The notes under the pieces are model-generated. The model had not been told where the DNA came from, ran no database searches, and saw only the letters and a program-made list of their open reading frames with translations. The position numbers and the translations under genes are program-made. Below, in pieces: positions 44,604 through 53,810 of a stretch of DNA of 64,000 bases. How positions within the stretch are numbered: position 1 is the stretch's first letter; every line of letters begins with the position of its first letter. The stretch is from Donghicola sp041224595 (GTDB lineage: Bacteria > Pseudomonadota > Alphaproteobacteria > Rhodobacterales > Rhodobacteraceae), in the NCBI RefSeq assembly GCF_041224595.1, contig NZ_JBGFGN010000129.1:175698-239697 (forward strand), read 5' to 3'.

Positions 44604-45733
44604 CGGGGCAGGGGATTCTGCCCTTTGTTATAGGGCTTCCAGTCCTCGATCTCGGGGTAATACTTGGCCCGCCATTCCCGCACTTTGGGGTTCATCACCC
44701 GCCGCCAGTAACTGGGGATCATCGCGCCCATCGTCATGAGCGGATAGCCGTGGGGCAGTTGCGGGGCCTCATCCTCGGAATAGTTCTGCAGCAGGGGGAA
44801 GCGCCGGTCGGGCTTGTAATGGTGGTCCGAATGGCGTTGTAGGTTGATCAGCAGCCAGTTGGTCCCCTTGTGCGAGGCGTTCCAGCTGTGGTGCGGCTTG
44901 ACGTGCTCGTACTTGCCATCCCCCAAATGTTTTCGGGTCAGGCCGTAGTGTTCGACATAGTTCACGATCTCTAGCTGCCAGATCGCGATGAAGGCTTGGT
45001 ACAGGAACAGGCCAAGCCCCGCCCATCCGCCGACCCCAAACGCCAGCACCAGCATCGCTGCTTGCAGCGCCCAATACCGCCAGAAGGGGTTCGATTTGTG
45101 CGTCCATGGCAAGCCACGGCGGGCCAGCATCGCTTTTTCCGCTTTGAACGAGGACACGATAGATTCGCGCAGCACGCGGGGGAAGAACCTGTGGAAGCCC
45201 TCGTTATAGCGGGCGGTCACCGGATCTTTGGGAGTGCCGACATAGATGTGGTGGACGCGCAGGTGTTCGCTGCGGAAATGCGAGTACATCACCATCGCCA
45301 GCAGGATGTCCCCGAGCCACCGTTCCTTGGCGTTTTTCTGGTGCATCAACTCGTGGGAATAGGTGATCCCGATTGTCCCCGTGATCACCCCGACGCCAAA
45401 AAACATCAGGATGCTTTCCAGGGTATTCAGGTGTTCGGCGCGGGTCACGTACCAGATCATCCCGAACAAAGTCGCGAATTGCAGAGGTGGCCACATGACG
45501 GTGATCGCGCGGTACCAGAACAAATCCGATTCGGGCGTCTCGGGGTCGGCGTTCTCGGTTTCCAAGCCGCCAACAGCGTCCAACACGCTGAACATGTACC
45601 ACGTCACGATCGGCATCAGCAGAATCGCCAATCCTCCTGTGACCGCGCAGAACCATGCCAATGGCAACAGCAGGACCGGTAGCCAGAACGGCAGGGCGCG
45701 TGAAAAACGGGACACTTGTACAGCGGGAATCAT
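44600..45733 (-). CDS. alkB: Alkane 1-monooxygenase (AlkB)
   Basis: A 377-residue membrane di-iron hydroxylase that oxidises medium-chain alkanes at the terminal carbon. The histidine boxes are HELMHQ near residue 134, EHLRVHH near 161, NYVEHYGL near 268 and LQRHSDHH near 310. Six membrane helices are predicted. The ATG at 45733 has GGAG six bases upstream and is preferred over the TTG at 45745. It lies between the channel gene and mutY; no rubredoxin or rubredoxin reductase is in the window, so electron donors come from elsewhere. Confidence 0.92.
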   Translation of the reverse strand: MIPAVQVSRFSRALPFWLPVLLLPLAWFCAVTGGLAILLMPIVTWYMFSVLDAVGGLETENADPETPESDLFWYRAITVMWPPLQFATLFGMIWYVTRAEHLNTLESILMFFGVGVITGTIGITYSHELMHQKNAKERWLGDILLAMVMYSHFRSEHLRVHHIYVGTPKDPVTARYNEGFHRFFPRVLRESIVSSFKAEKAMLARRGLPWTHKSNPFWRYWALQAAMLVLAFGVGGWAGLGLFLYQAFIAIWQLEIVNYVEHYGLTRKHLGDGKYEHVKPHHSWNASHKGTNWLLINLQRHSDHHYKPDRRFPLLQNYSEDEAPQLPHGYPLMTMGAMIPSYWRRVMNPKVREWRAKYYPEIEDWKPYNKGQNPLPR

Positions 45734-45789
45734 GTCAGGCTCCAATGATCATTGCGCGCAGCCTAAGCCCTTTGCCAACCGCGTCAAAT

Positions 45790-46860
45790 TCACGTTTTGC
45801 CACGATCTGTCAGGGCAAATGCCTTGCGCATCACCGTGGGCAGGGACGCGGGATCAAATGCGTCTGCCTCAATGAACTCGCCGCGCTCGGGCTGCCGTTC
45901 CATTGGGACCAGCGCGGTCAGGACCGTCAGGCTTAGGTGGAAGTGGGTAAAGGTGTGCTTTGCTTCTTCGTTCAGGGTCTTCCATTCGGCGCGGATCGGA
46001 GGGACAGGCACGGGATCGGTTTCGGCCCAGTCAGAGCCAGGCCACCCCAGCATGCCGCCAAGCAGCCCGCTTTCTGGCCGCGTTTCCAGCAGATAGGCGC
46101 CGTCCACACGGCGCGCGATATAGGCAAAGCCACGACGTTTGGGCTTGGCTTTCTTGGGCTTCTTGCGAGGCAGGTCGGTGGGCGTGCCTTCGAGCCGCGC
46201 GCGGCAGTTATCCCGCCACGGGCACAGCCCGCAGGCCGGATTGCGCGGGGTGCAGATGGTCGCCCCCAGATCCATGACAGCCTGAGCGTAGTCACCGGGA
46301 CGATCTGCTGGCGTCAGCGTCGCAGCCCATTCGGTCAGCTCCGGTTTCGCGTCGGGCAGAGGCGTCTGCACATTGAAAATACGCGACATCACCCGTTCGA
46401 CGTTGCCATCCACCACAACCGCAGGCTCATCAAACGCGATCGAGGCGACGGCCGCCGCCGTGTAGGGACCAATGCCCGGCAATTTCAGCAGCTCCGCATA
46501 GGTCTGTGGAAACACGCCGCCATGTTCATCCGCCACCGCGCGGGCGCATTTCAGCAAGTTCCGGGCACGGGCGTAGTACCCCAGACCGGCCCAATTGGCC
46601 ATGACGTCCGCGTCCTCGGCTGCGGCCAAGTCGCTGACCGTTGGCCATTTTCCGGTGAACTTGAGGAAGTAGTCTTTGACCGCAGCAACAGTGGTTTGCT
46701 GCAACATGACCTCTGACATCCAGATGCGATAGGGATCGGGGCGCACGCCAGCCTTGCGCTCGGCAGGGCCGACACGCCAAGGCATCTTGCGGGCGTGGCC
46801 ATCGTACCAGTCCAGCAATGTTTCAGATTTTGGAACCGGGATCGCCGAAGTGTCACGCAT
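45790..46860 (-). CDS. mutY: A/G-specific adenine DNA glycosylase
   Basis: A 356-residue base-excision enzyme that removes A mispaired with 8-oxoG. The helix-hairpin-helix is LLKLPGIGPYTAAAVASIAF near residue 115, with the catalytic Asp shortly after (AVVVDGNVERVMSR). The [4Fe-4S] loop is CTPRNPACGLCPWRDNC near 200. A C-terminal MutT-like domain recognises 8-oxoG. It is divergent from dciA across 82 bases. Confidence 0.94.
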   Translation of the reverse strand: MRDTSAIPVPKSETLLDWYDGHARKMPWRVGPAERKAGVRPDPYRIWMSEVMLQQTTVAAVKDYFLKFTGKWPTVSDLAAAEDADVMANWAGLGYYARARNLLKCARAVADEHGGVFPQTYAELLKLPGIGPYTAAAVASIAFDEPAVVVDGNVERVMSRIFNVQTPLPDAKPELTEWAATLTPADRPGDYAQAVMDLGATICTPRNPACGLCPWRDNCRARLEGTPTDLPRKKPKKAKPKRRGFAYIARRVDGAYLLETRPESGLLGGMLGWPGSDWAETDPVPVPPIRAEWKTLNEEAKHTFTHFHLSLTVLTALVPMERQPERGEFIEADAFDPASLPTVMRKAFALTDRGKT

Positions 46861-46942
46861 TCTTTATCCTTTGTGCCAATAGGGCTCTGGCCCTCGGGGC
46901 GCGTGTCACTAGAATAGTGCCAGACAGAAGGATGCAAGACCT

Positions 46943-47467
46943 ATGGCCCCACGCAAGCCATCCACGCGCGGCTTTGCCCGCACCAGCAATCTGCTGACGA
47001 CGCAGATTCGCCAGGTTGGCGAAAAGCGCGGCTTTGCCGTGGCGCGTCTGCTGACCCATTGGTCCGAGGTCGTGGGCGAGGATATCGCCGCGATCGCCCG
47101 CCCCGTGAAGGTTGGCTATGGACGCCAAGGCATGGGGGCGACGCTGACCCTGCTGACCACCGGTGCGAACGCTCCGATGCTGGAAATGCAAAAGGATATG
47201 ATCCGCAACCGCGTCAATTCCTGCTACGGCTACAATGCGATCGCGCGGGTCTACATCACGCAAACTGCGCCGACTGGCTTTGCCGAAGGGCAGGCGCAGT
47301 TCGGCCACGCACAGAAAAAATCGAAGCCCCAGCCCACCCCTGAAATTCGCGCTGCTGCTGCACAGACGGCCGCTGACGTGGGGGACAATGACCTTCGCGC
47401 TGCGCTGGAACGGCTGGCGCAGAACGTATACCTGAAGAACAAGACCCAAAACGTGAGGCCTAAATGA
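46943..47467 (+). CDS. DciA-type DUF721 protein (probable replicative helicase operator)
   Basis: A 174-residue basic protein. The DUF721 core is near residues 30-105 (VARLLTHWSEVVGEDIAAIARPVKV and MLEMQKDMIRNRVNSCYGYNAIARV). DUF721 proteins of the DciA group help load or run the DnaB helicase in bacteria that lack DnaC. The tail is lysine-rich and less ordered. It overlaps the following DsbA-like gene by 4 bases (ATGA). Confidence 0.82.
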   Translation: MAPRKPSTRGFARTSNLLTTQIRQVGEKRGFAVARLLTHWSEVVGEDIAAIARPVKVGYGRQGMGATLTLLTTGANAPMLEMQKDMIRNRVNSCYGYNAIARVYITQTAPTGFAEGQAQFGHAQKKSKPQPTPEIRAAAAQTAADVGDNDLRAALERLAQNVYLKNKTQNVRPK

Positions 47468-48159
47468 CCCGTAAGTTGTTCGCATCCGTCCTGATCGCAG
47501 GCGCCGCCCTTGGTGGCGCGTTCTGGCTGACCAGCACGCCTGAAACCTCTTCGTCGCTGCTGCCCGCCGCAGCCTATGCGCAAGACGCGACCGCGGACGC
47601 TGCCACAGACGAGGCCCCCGCCGAAGCGACCGTGACCGAGATGGTCATGGGGGCAGAGGACGCACCTGTGACTATCGTGGAATACGCGTCGTTCACCTGC
47701 CCGCACTGCAAAAACTTCCATGATGGTCCGCTAAAGGAAATCAAGAAGAACTACATCGATACCGGCAAGGTGAAGTTCGTCTTCCGTGAGGCGTATTTCG
47801 ACCGCCCCGGCCTGTGGGCGTCGATGGTGGCGCGTTGCGGCGGTCCGCTGCGTTACTTTGGGATCTCTGATCTGATCTTTGAAAACCAGAGCGAATGGGC
47901 GCGTGCGGAGTCCGCAGGAGACATGGTCGGTCATCTGCGCCGCTACGCCAAGATTGCAGGCTTGGACGATGCGCAGCTGGATGCCTGCCTGAGCGACGCG
48001 GACAAAGCGCAGGCGCTGGTTGACTGGTATCAAGCGAACGACGCCAAGGATAACATCACCGGCACGCCAAGCTTCTTTATCAATGGCGAAAAGAAGCCGA
48101 ACATGAACTATGTTGACTTCTCTGCTGCCCTCGACGAGGCGCTCGCCGAGGCCGAATGA
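47464..48159 (+). CDS. Periplasmic DsbA-family thiol-disulfide protein
   Basis: A 231-residue protein exported by an N-terminal hydrophobic signal (SVLIAGAALGGAFWL); an acidic Ala-rich linker follows. The thioredoxin fold carries the redox motif CPHC in FTCPHCKNFH near residue 78, and the cis-proline loop GTPSFFINGEK near 200. It probably oxidises or reduces periplasmic protein thiols. It overlaps dciA upstream and caiB downstream by 4 bases each, so the three form an operon. Confidence 0.88.
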   Translation: MTRKLFASVLIAGAALGGAFWLTSTPETSSSLLPAAAYAQDATADAATDEAPAEATVTEMVMGAEDAPVTIVEYASFTCPHCKNFHDGPLKEIKKNYIDTGKVKFVFREAYFDRPGLWASMVARCGGPLRYFGISDLIFENQSEWARAESAGDMVGHLRRYAKIAGLDDAQLDACLSDADKAQALVDWYQANDAKDNITGTPSFFINGEKKPNMNYVDFSAALDEALAEAE

Positions 48160-49271
48160 CCGCGCCTCTTGCAGGTGTAAAAGTCGTCGAACTGGCGCGT
48201 ATTCTGGCCGGCCCTTGGGCCGGTCAACTGCTGTCCGATTTGGGGGCCGAGGTCACCAAAGTCGAAAGCCCCGAGGGCGACGACACCCGCCGCTGGGGCC
48301 CGCCCTTTATCGAGCGAGAGGGCGACCGGAGTGCTGCCTATTTCCACTGCTGTAACCGTGGAAAGCGCTCGGTCATTGCCGATTTTCGAACTCCCGAAGG
48401 CCAAGAGGCTGTGCGCAAACTGGTCGTTGATGCCGATGTCCTGATCGAGAACTTCAAGGTTGGTGGGCTGAAGAAGTACGGCTTGGACTACGAGAGCCTG
48501 CGCGAGGTGAACCCGCGCTTGGTCTATTGCTCGATCACGGGTTTCGGGCAGGACGGACCCTATGCCGCGCGGGCCGGCTATGACTACATCATCCAAGGTA
48601 TGTCGGGCCTGATGTCCGTGACTGGATCGCCCGAGGGGCAGCCCATGAAGGTGGGTGTCGCAGTTACCGATATTTTTACGGGCCTCTATGCGAGCAACGC
48701 GATCCTGGCGGCTCTCTATCAGCGCGACCGCACGGGCAGGGGGCAGCAGGTGGATCTGGCGCTCTTTGACGTGGCGGTCGGGGTGATGGCCAATCAGGCC
48801 ATGAACTATCTGGCCACGGGGGATGCGCCCCAGCGGCTGGGGAACGCCCACCCGAATCTTGCGCCTTATCAGGTGTTTGCGTGCAGCGATGGGCACCTGA
48901 TTATCGCTGTCGGGAATGACGCACAGTTTGCGCGATTCTGCGAATTGCTGGGGATGCCGGCTTTGGCGGCGACGCAGGATTTCGCGACCAACCCTGAGCG
49001 GGTCGCCAATCGGGCCGCTTTGGATCAGGCGCTAACGCCTGTGATCGCGGGCTGGACCAAAGCTGACCTGCTGGCCGCATGCGAAGTGCAGGGCGTCCCC
49101 GCTGGGCCGATCAATGATATGTCCGAAGTCTTTGCCGATCCGCAAATCGTGGCGCGCCAGATGCAGATCGCACCCGATGGCGTGCCCGGTGTGCGGACGC
49201 CGATCCGCTTTTCCGAGGCGGAGCTGTCACTGGACAAAGCCGCCCCGAAACTGGGTGAACACGAAGATTAA
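48156..49271 (+). CDS. CaiB/BaiF (class III) CoA-transferase family protein
   Basis: A 371-residue CoA-transferase. The N-terminus VVELARILAGPWAGQLLSDLGAEVTKVE is typical, as is CNRGKRSVIADF near 66. The catalytic Asp is probably Asp143 in RAGYDYIIQGMSGLMSVTG. Which organic acids it handles cannot be read; L-carnitine, formyl/oxalyl and succinyl transfer occur in the family. It is the last gene of the dciA-dsbA-caiB operon and ends 6 bases from the lpxK 3' end. Confidence 0.88.
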   Translation: MTAPLAGVKVVELARILAGPWAGQLLSDLGAEVTKVESPEGDDTRRWGPPFIEREGDRSAAYFHCCNRGKRSVIADFRTPEGQEAVRKLVVDADVLIENFKVGGLKKYGLDYESLREVNPRLVYCSITGFGQDGPYAARAGYDYIIQGMSGLMSVTGSPEGQPMKVGVAVTDIFTGLYASNAILAALYQRDRTGRGQQVDLALFDVAVGVMANQAMNYLATGDAPQRLGNAHPNLAPYQVFACSDGHLIIAVGNDAQFARFCELLGMPALAATQDFATNPERVANRAALDQALTPVIAGWTKADLLAACEVQGVPAGPINDMSEVFADPQIVARQMQIAPDGVPGVRTPIRFSEAELSLDKAAPKLGEHED

Positions 49272-49277
49272 TACGTC

Positions 49278-50279
49278 TTAGGGTGTCTTTAACCCTAGCG
49301 CTGCTAGTTTCTTGTCTAGCGGTGACCAGTCTTGAACTTCGAGCCGGACAGGCAGCGTCAGTACTTTGCGGCGAAAGCTCTCTGGCAGGCGGACGGCGTC
49401 CTTTTCTGTTGTCACCAGTTGAGCTCCGGCAGTGCGGGCATCGTTTTCGAGCCGTTGCATCAGCGCAGGCGTGAGTTCCTGATGGTCTGTCAGGGCTTCT
49501 GTCCGGACCAGAGGCGCACCAAGACTGCGGAGCGTCCCAAAGAATTTCTCTGGATGACCTATGCCTGCAAAGGCGAGCAAAGGCATCATTGACCAGTCCA
49601 TTCCCGTGCGCAGTGGTTTGAGTTGCCCTGTCATATGGGGGGTTGTGATCTGATCCTGCCACTGTTTGGCAAAGCGGGCCTGCGCGTCTGGCGCTCCGAT
49701 CGACAACGTGATGTCCGCACGGGCTTGGCCGACCGGAACCGGCTCTCGCAATGGGCCGGCAGGGATGCAGCGGCCGTTGCCATACCCTTTGTCGGCATCG
49801 ACGACGACCACAGAGATATCTTTGACCAGCCCGGGGTTCTGGAAACCGTCATCAAGCAAGATAACATCTGCGCCCGACCGAACGGCAAGCTCTGCTCCTG
49901 CAACTCGATCCGGCGACACGTGAACTGGCGCGAAAGCGGCCATCAGCAAGGGCTCGTCTCCGACCTGTTCTGCACGATGAGTTCGTTCGTTGACGGTGGT
50001 CGGTTCCGTTACGGCCCCGCCATACCCGCGTGACACGATATGCGGTTTGTGTCCTGCTTCGAGCAGGCGCTGAGCGATTGCAATTGTCGTTGGCGTTTTG
50101 CCAGTGCCGCCCGCGTTAATATTCCCGATGCAAATCACGGGAACTTCGGCTTTGGTCCAAGATCCTCTGGCAAGACGACGGGCCGTCGCGCTCGCATAGA
50201 GCGCACCCAGCGGAGCCATCAGCCGTGCCCGCCAATTGGGCTGATCGGGCGCGGTATACCAGTAAGACGGTGCTTGCAT
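49278..50279 (-). CDS. lpxK: Tetraacyldisaccharide 4'-kinase
   Basis: A 333-residue membrane-associated kinase that phosphorylates the lipid A precursor at the 4' position. The P-loop is INAGGTGKTPTTIAIAQ near residue 54, an unusual but family-typical form, followed by SRGYGGAVTEPTTVNE and DVILLDDGFQNPGLVKD near 137. It follows waaA by 4 bases and ends the LPS-related operon. Confidence 0.92.
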   Translation of the reverse strand: MQAPSYWYTAPDQPNWRARLMAPLGALYASATARRLARGSWTKAEVPVICIGNINAGGTGKTPTTIAIAQRLLEAGHKPHIVSRGYGGAVTEPTTVNERTHRAEQVGDEPLLMAAFAPVHVSPDRVAGAELAVRSGADVILLDDGFQNPGLVKDISVVVVDADKGYGNGRCIPAGPLREPVPVGQARADITLSIGAPDAQARFAKQWQDQITTPHMTGQLKPLRTGMDWSMMPLLAFAGIGHPEKFFGTLRSLGAPLVRTEALTDHQELTPALMQRLENDARTAGAQLVTTEKDAVRLPESFRRKVLTLPVRLEVQDWSPLDKKLAALGLKTP

Positions 50280-50283
50280 CGGG

Positions 50284-51498
50284 TCAGAAGGCCTTTTCGT
50301 CGAGCTGCTCTTGGAAGATTTCGAGCACTTTATCAGTCACTTTCGCCCCGCGCGAGGCCACGTCCCACGCCGCGTGGGCTTGGGCGGCTGCCTTGTCCGG
50401 CGCAAGCAGCAATTGCAGGCCCTGCGCAAGGGAACTGGCATCTTTGACAATACGCGCACCCCCCGCGTTTACCAGACGGCTATAGCTGTCGAGGTAGTTT
50501 CCGACATTCGGGCCGTATAACAAAGCAGAGCCCAAAGTTGCGGCAGGAAATGGGTCATGCCCCCCGTAGCCCGGCACCAGTGAGCTACCGACAAAGGTGA
50601 TCGGCGCAAGGCGATACCACACGCTGACCTCTTCTTCGGCGTCCGCGACGACCATCTGCACGTCCTCGGTCAGAGGTTCCGATGCGCTGCGCAACGCGAC
50701 ATTCCAGCCTTGATCCCGCAGGTGTTCGGCCAGATCGGGGCCTCGTTCTAATTCAGCAGGCGAGAGAACGCAAAGCAGGCGATGCGAATAGCGTTTCATC
50801 TGGCGTTGGGCTTCGGCGATCATTGGTTCTTCGCCAGCGCGGGTCTGCGCGGCAAACCAGACGGGGCGCCCCGATATCTCCGTGCGCAACTCTTCGGCCA
50901 TGTCGGGGTCAATCTCGGGAACCGCGCCACCCTCTTCTAACCGCCCCAGAGAAATGGCCGGCGCCATCTCGCCGCGCAGACGCTTCAGGCGCCGGGCGGC
51001 GATGTCGTCTTTGCAGATAATCTGGGTAAAGCACTGCGCCAAAGCTTGGGTCGCAGCGCGCTGTAACCGAAACCCCGGAGGATCAATCTCGGCGATATTG
51101 GTATTCACGAGGGTCACGGGAATACCCTCTCGGCTCATCGTCCAATGCAAAGCAGGGCGCAGGGGCGGGCCGCAGACCAGACCAAGGTCAGGTTTGAAGT
51201 GCTGCACAAAGGCCGTCGTCTGCGCGACGTTCTCTTGCGGGGCCTGCTGCAACAGCACGTTATTGGGCAGCGCGCCGGGGCATCCCAATCCCTCTTGCAA
51301 GGTCAAGAGAATTGCGGGGGCAGGTTCCAGAGCTTCGAGACGTGGAATCAGATGAAGCAGCGCCGCCAGATCGGGTGAACTCCCAGCATGCAGCCAAAGA
51401 AGCATTCCTTCGGGGCGCGGAGCCCACAAGGTTTCGGCATCCACGCGGCGACCGGGTTTCAGGCCCACGGCGAAGGAAAGAGCAAGGTGGCGGTACAT
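50284..51498 (-). CDS. waaA: 3-deoxy-D-manno-octulosonic-acid (KDO) transferase-like protein
   Basis: A 404-residue glycosyltransferase of the GT30 (WaaA/KdtA) type. The family's early HAxSxGE motif appears here as HAGSSPD (residues 37-43), so the catalytic base Glu is replaced by Asp. Later segments fit: TLVNTNIAE, FVGSSLVPGYGGHDPFPAATLGSALLYGPNVGNY near 330. The N-terminal membrane anchor of standard WaaA is short. It lies 4 bases before lpxK and after the IMPase gene, as expected of lipid A/KDO genes. Whether it is a functional KDO transferase is uncertain. Confidence 0.82.
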   Translation of the reverse strand: MYRHLALSFAVGLKPGRRVDAETLWAPRPEGMLLWLHAGSSPDLAALLHLIPRLEALEPAPAILLTLQEGLGCPGALPNNVLLQQAPQENVAQTTAFVQHFKPDLGLVCGPPLRPALHWTMSREGIPVTLVNTNIAEIDPPGFRLQRAATQALAQCFTQIICKDDIAARRLKRLRGEMAPAISLGRLEEGGAVPEIDPDMAEELRTEISGRPVWFAAQTRAGEEPMIAEAQRQMKRYSHRLLCVLSPAELERGPDLAEHLRDQGWNVALRSASEPLTEDVQMVVADAEEEVSVWYRLAPITFVGSSLVPGYGGHDPFPAATLGSALLYGPNVGNYLDSYSRLVNAGGARIVKDASSLAQGLQLLLAPDKAAAQAHAAWDVASRGAKVTDKVLEIFQEQLDEKAF

Positions 51499-51603
51499 CT
51501 GCGGGGTATATTCAATTGGTCAGAAATCTGCGACGGCTCAGACTATGGGATTGTCGTCTCGGGTCAAGCAACCAGTCAAGCGGGCAGCAAGCGTTCGCCG
51601 GTT

Positions 51604-52380
51604 TTACCGCAGCGCTTTGTAGATTTCCTGATGAAGTGCCGTATTTGCAGCAATCACGCCCGCGCTGGCGGGGTCAGGTCGGTTAAAGACAAGAGGCACA
51701 TTCTTGCGGTCTGTAACTTGGGCTCCGGCCTCGGCTGCGATCAGGCTACCCGCGGCAATATCCCATTCCCAAGCATCGCGCAGGGTCAGCATCGCGTCAA
51801 AGCGGCCTTCGGCCACCAAGCTCAGTCGATAGGCCAGACTGGGGCGGTGGTGGCGGGTGATCTGTGGCAGGTTGCGCCAATTTTGCGCCTCCATGTTCGG
51901 GCGGGTTGCCAGAATGTCTGCGCCTGACAACTTGCTCCGCGTCGATGTTTGCAGCGCTGATCCGTTCCGGAATGCGCCTTGCCCCGCGACTGCGGAATAA
52001 TCCAGCTCTTTGACAGGCAGGAAGACGTGGCCAACGGTGACTTTGCCGCGGTCCGCAATCGCCAGCGAGTGGGACCAACTGTTCTCGCCCTGAATGAAAG
52101 AGCGGGTGCCATCAATCGGGTCAACGATGAAAACACGGTCCGCATGAAGGCGTGTGGCGTCGTCTTCGGTTTCTTCGGACAGCCAGCCATAATCGGGGCG
52201 TGCCTCGGTCAAAAAGCTGCGCAGGAAGTTGTCGACTTCTAGATCGGCCTCGGTCACTGGGCCCGCGTCATCGGGCTTGTGCCAGACCTGTGGCGCGTTG
52301 CGGAAGTGGCGTAATGCAATCTCACCCGCCTTTTGCGCCGCTTCGGCCAAGAGCGCCTGATCCGCCTCAAGATCCTGCAA
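51604..52380 (-). CDS. Inositol monophosphatase-family phosphatase (CysQ/SuhB-like)
   Basis: A 258-residue Mg2+-dependent phosphatase. Metal ligands are in WLSEETEDD (near 66) and IVDPIDGTRSFIQGENSWSHS (near 85), with WEWDIAAGSLIAAEAGAQVTD near 203. All look intact. Substrate may be inositol phosphate or 3'-phosphoadenosine 5'-phosphate; the length fits either SuhB-like or CysQ-like enzymes. It overlaps pmbA by 14 bases and is followed by waaA. Confidence 0.87.
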   Translation of the reverse strand: MQDLEADQALLAEAAQKAGEIALRHFRNAPQVWHKPDDAGPVTEADLEVDNFLRSFLTEARPDYGWLSEETEDDATRLHADRVFIVDPIDGTRSFIQGENSWSHSLAIADRGKVTVGHVFLPVKELDYSAVAGQGAFRNGSALQTSTRSKLSGADILATRPNMEAQNWRNLPQITRHHRPSLAYRLSLVAEGRFDAMLTLRDAWEWDIAAGSLIAAEAGAQVTDRKNVPLVFNRPDPASAGVIAANTALHQEIYKALR

Positions 52381-53713
52381 TGGTGAGACCTTCTACAAGC
52401 AAAGAGGGAACGACGCGGCTCAGGTAGCTGCGCGCATCGTTCGCGGGGGTGATTTGCATCAGCATATCGCGGAGATTTCCCGCGAGGGTGCATTCGTTCA
52501 CCGGATAGGCGATCTCTCCGTTCTCGACCCAGAAGCCAGAGGCCCCACGGGAATAGTCACCGGTGGTTGGGTTGATGCTGCTGCCAATGAGAGATGTGAC
52601 CAGCAGGCCGGTGCCCATTTCCCGTAGCAATTCCTCGCGTGATTTGTCGCCTTGGGTCAAGGCAACGTTCGATACGATAGGCGATGGCGAAGATCCGGGG
52701 CTGCGGCCCGCATTCGCAGTAGAGGGCATCCGCAGTTTCCGCCCCGTTGCCAGATCAAGCGTCCAGCCCATCAGAATACCGTCCTGCACAATCGTGCGGG
52801 CCGACGTCGGGAGCCCCTCGGCGTCAAAGGGGCGCGAACCGGTTTGCCGCGCGCGTAGGGGATCTTCGGTGATCGAGAGCGATTTGGGCAGGACTTGGCG
52901 ACCTAAGTCTTCGCGCAAGAAGCTGGAGCCACGCGCGACCATTGCGCCATTCACGGCGGACAATAGGTGACCGATCAGACCGGACGAAATGCGCTCGTCG
53001 TACATCACGGGATAGGCGCCGGTTGGAGGTTTGATGGCGCCTTGGCGGCCCACTGCGCGCTCCCCTGCCAGTGCGCCGATTTCTTCGGGGCTGCGCAGAT
53101 CCGCCTGGAACGTGCGCGAGTCTCCGTCGTAGTCGCGTTCCATCTTCAGCCCTTCGCCTGCGATGGCCACGCAAGACAGGCTGCGCCCGGTTCGGCCGTA
53201 TCCGCCGGAGAAGCCGTTGCTGGTTGCGATCCAGACATCACGCGCACCATAGCTGGCGCCAGCGGATTGGACCTGCGTCACACCGTCCTGAGCCATCGCG
53301 GCGGCTTCGGCGCGGCGCGCGTCTTCTTGCAGTTCTGCGGCAGAGGGTTCCTCGGTGGGATCGGCCAGTTCCAGCGCCCCGACATCCCATTCGCTTGCAA
53401 ACTCAGAGGGGTCTGCAAGCCCGATATAGGGGTCTTCGGGGGCTTCTTTGGCCATGGCGACTGCGCGGGCCGCCAGAGTTTCAATCGTGGCTGCGCTGGT
53501 GTCCGAGGCCGATACGTTGGCCTGACGCTGCCCAATCATGACGCGCAATCCGATGTCGACCCCTTCGGATCGTTCTGCCTGCTCCAGCTTGCCCTGACGC
53601 ACATCGATTTCTATCGATGTGCCGTGCAAAGCCATGGCGTCGGCGCTGTCTGCGCCGGCGCGCTTGGCTGCGTCGAGCAATTGCTGGGTGAGGGTCTCTA
53701 GCCGCTGCGTCAT
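52367..53713 (-). CDS. pmbA: TldE/PmbA-family metallopeptidase subunit
   Basis: A 448-residue member of the TldD/PmbA family. PmbA (TldE) pairs with TldD as a protease that processes peptide antibiotics such as microcin B17 and other substrates. Its sequence lacks the HExxxH zinc motif that defines TldD, so it is the PmbA-type subunit. Family segments include RSFMA-like DVWIATSNGFSGGYGRTGRS near 155 and late GIAYPVNECTLAGNLRDML (here GEIAYPVNECTLAGN). It starts the operon ending in lpxK. No TldD is in the window. Confidence 0.88.
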   Translation of the reverse strand: MTQRLETLTQQLLDAAKRAGADSADAMALHGTSIEIDVRQGKLEQAERSEGVDIGLRVMIGQRQANVSASDTSAATIETLAARAVAMAKEAPEDPYIGLADPSEFASEWDVGALELADPTEEPSAAELQEDARRAEAAAMAQDGVTQVQSAGASYGARDVWIATSNGFSGGYGRTGRSLSCVAIAGEGLKMERDYDGDSRTFQADLRSPEEIGALAGERAVGRQGAIKPPTGAYPVMYDERISSGLIGHLLSAVNGAMVARGSSFLREDLGRQVLPKSLSITEDPLRARQTGSRPFDAEGLPTSARTIVQDGILMGWTLDLATGRKLRMPSTANAGRSPGSSPSPIVSNVALTQGDKSREELLREMGTGLLVTSLIGSSINPTTGDYSRGASGFWVENGEIAYPVNECTLAGNLRDMLMQITPANDARSYLSRVVPSLLVEGLTIAGS

Positions 53714-53770
53714 TCGGTACCTCCGATCTTAGGGTTCTGAGGTAGCCTGCAAGGCGTTCGCTTGCAAGGT

Positions 53771-53797
53771 AGCCCCCCTATGCAAAGAAGGGGGGCT
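53771..53797. repeat. Hairpin between pmbA and the DUF2125 gene
   Basis: AGCCCCCC (53771-53778) and GGGGGGCT (53790-53797) form a perfect 8-bp stem with an 11-base loop. It lies downstream of the DUF2125 gene. No T-run follows on the minus strand, so it is a weak or factor-dependent terminator at best. Confidence 0.55.
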
Positions 53798-53810
53798 GAG
53801 TGTTTTCAGA

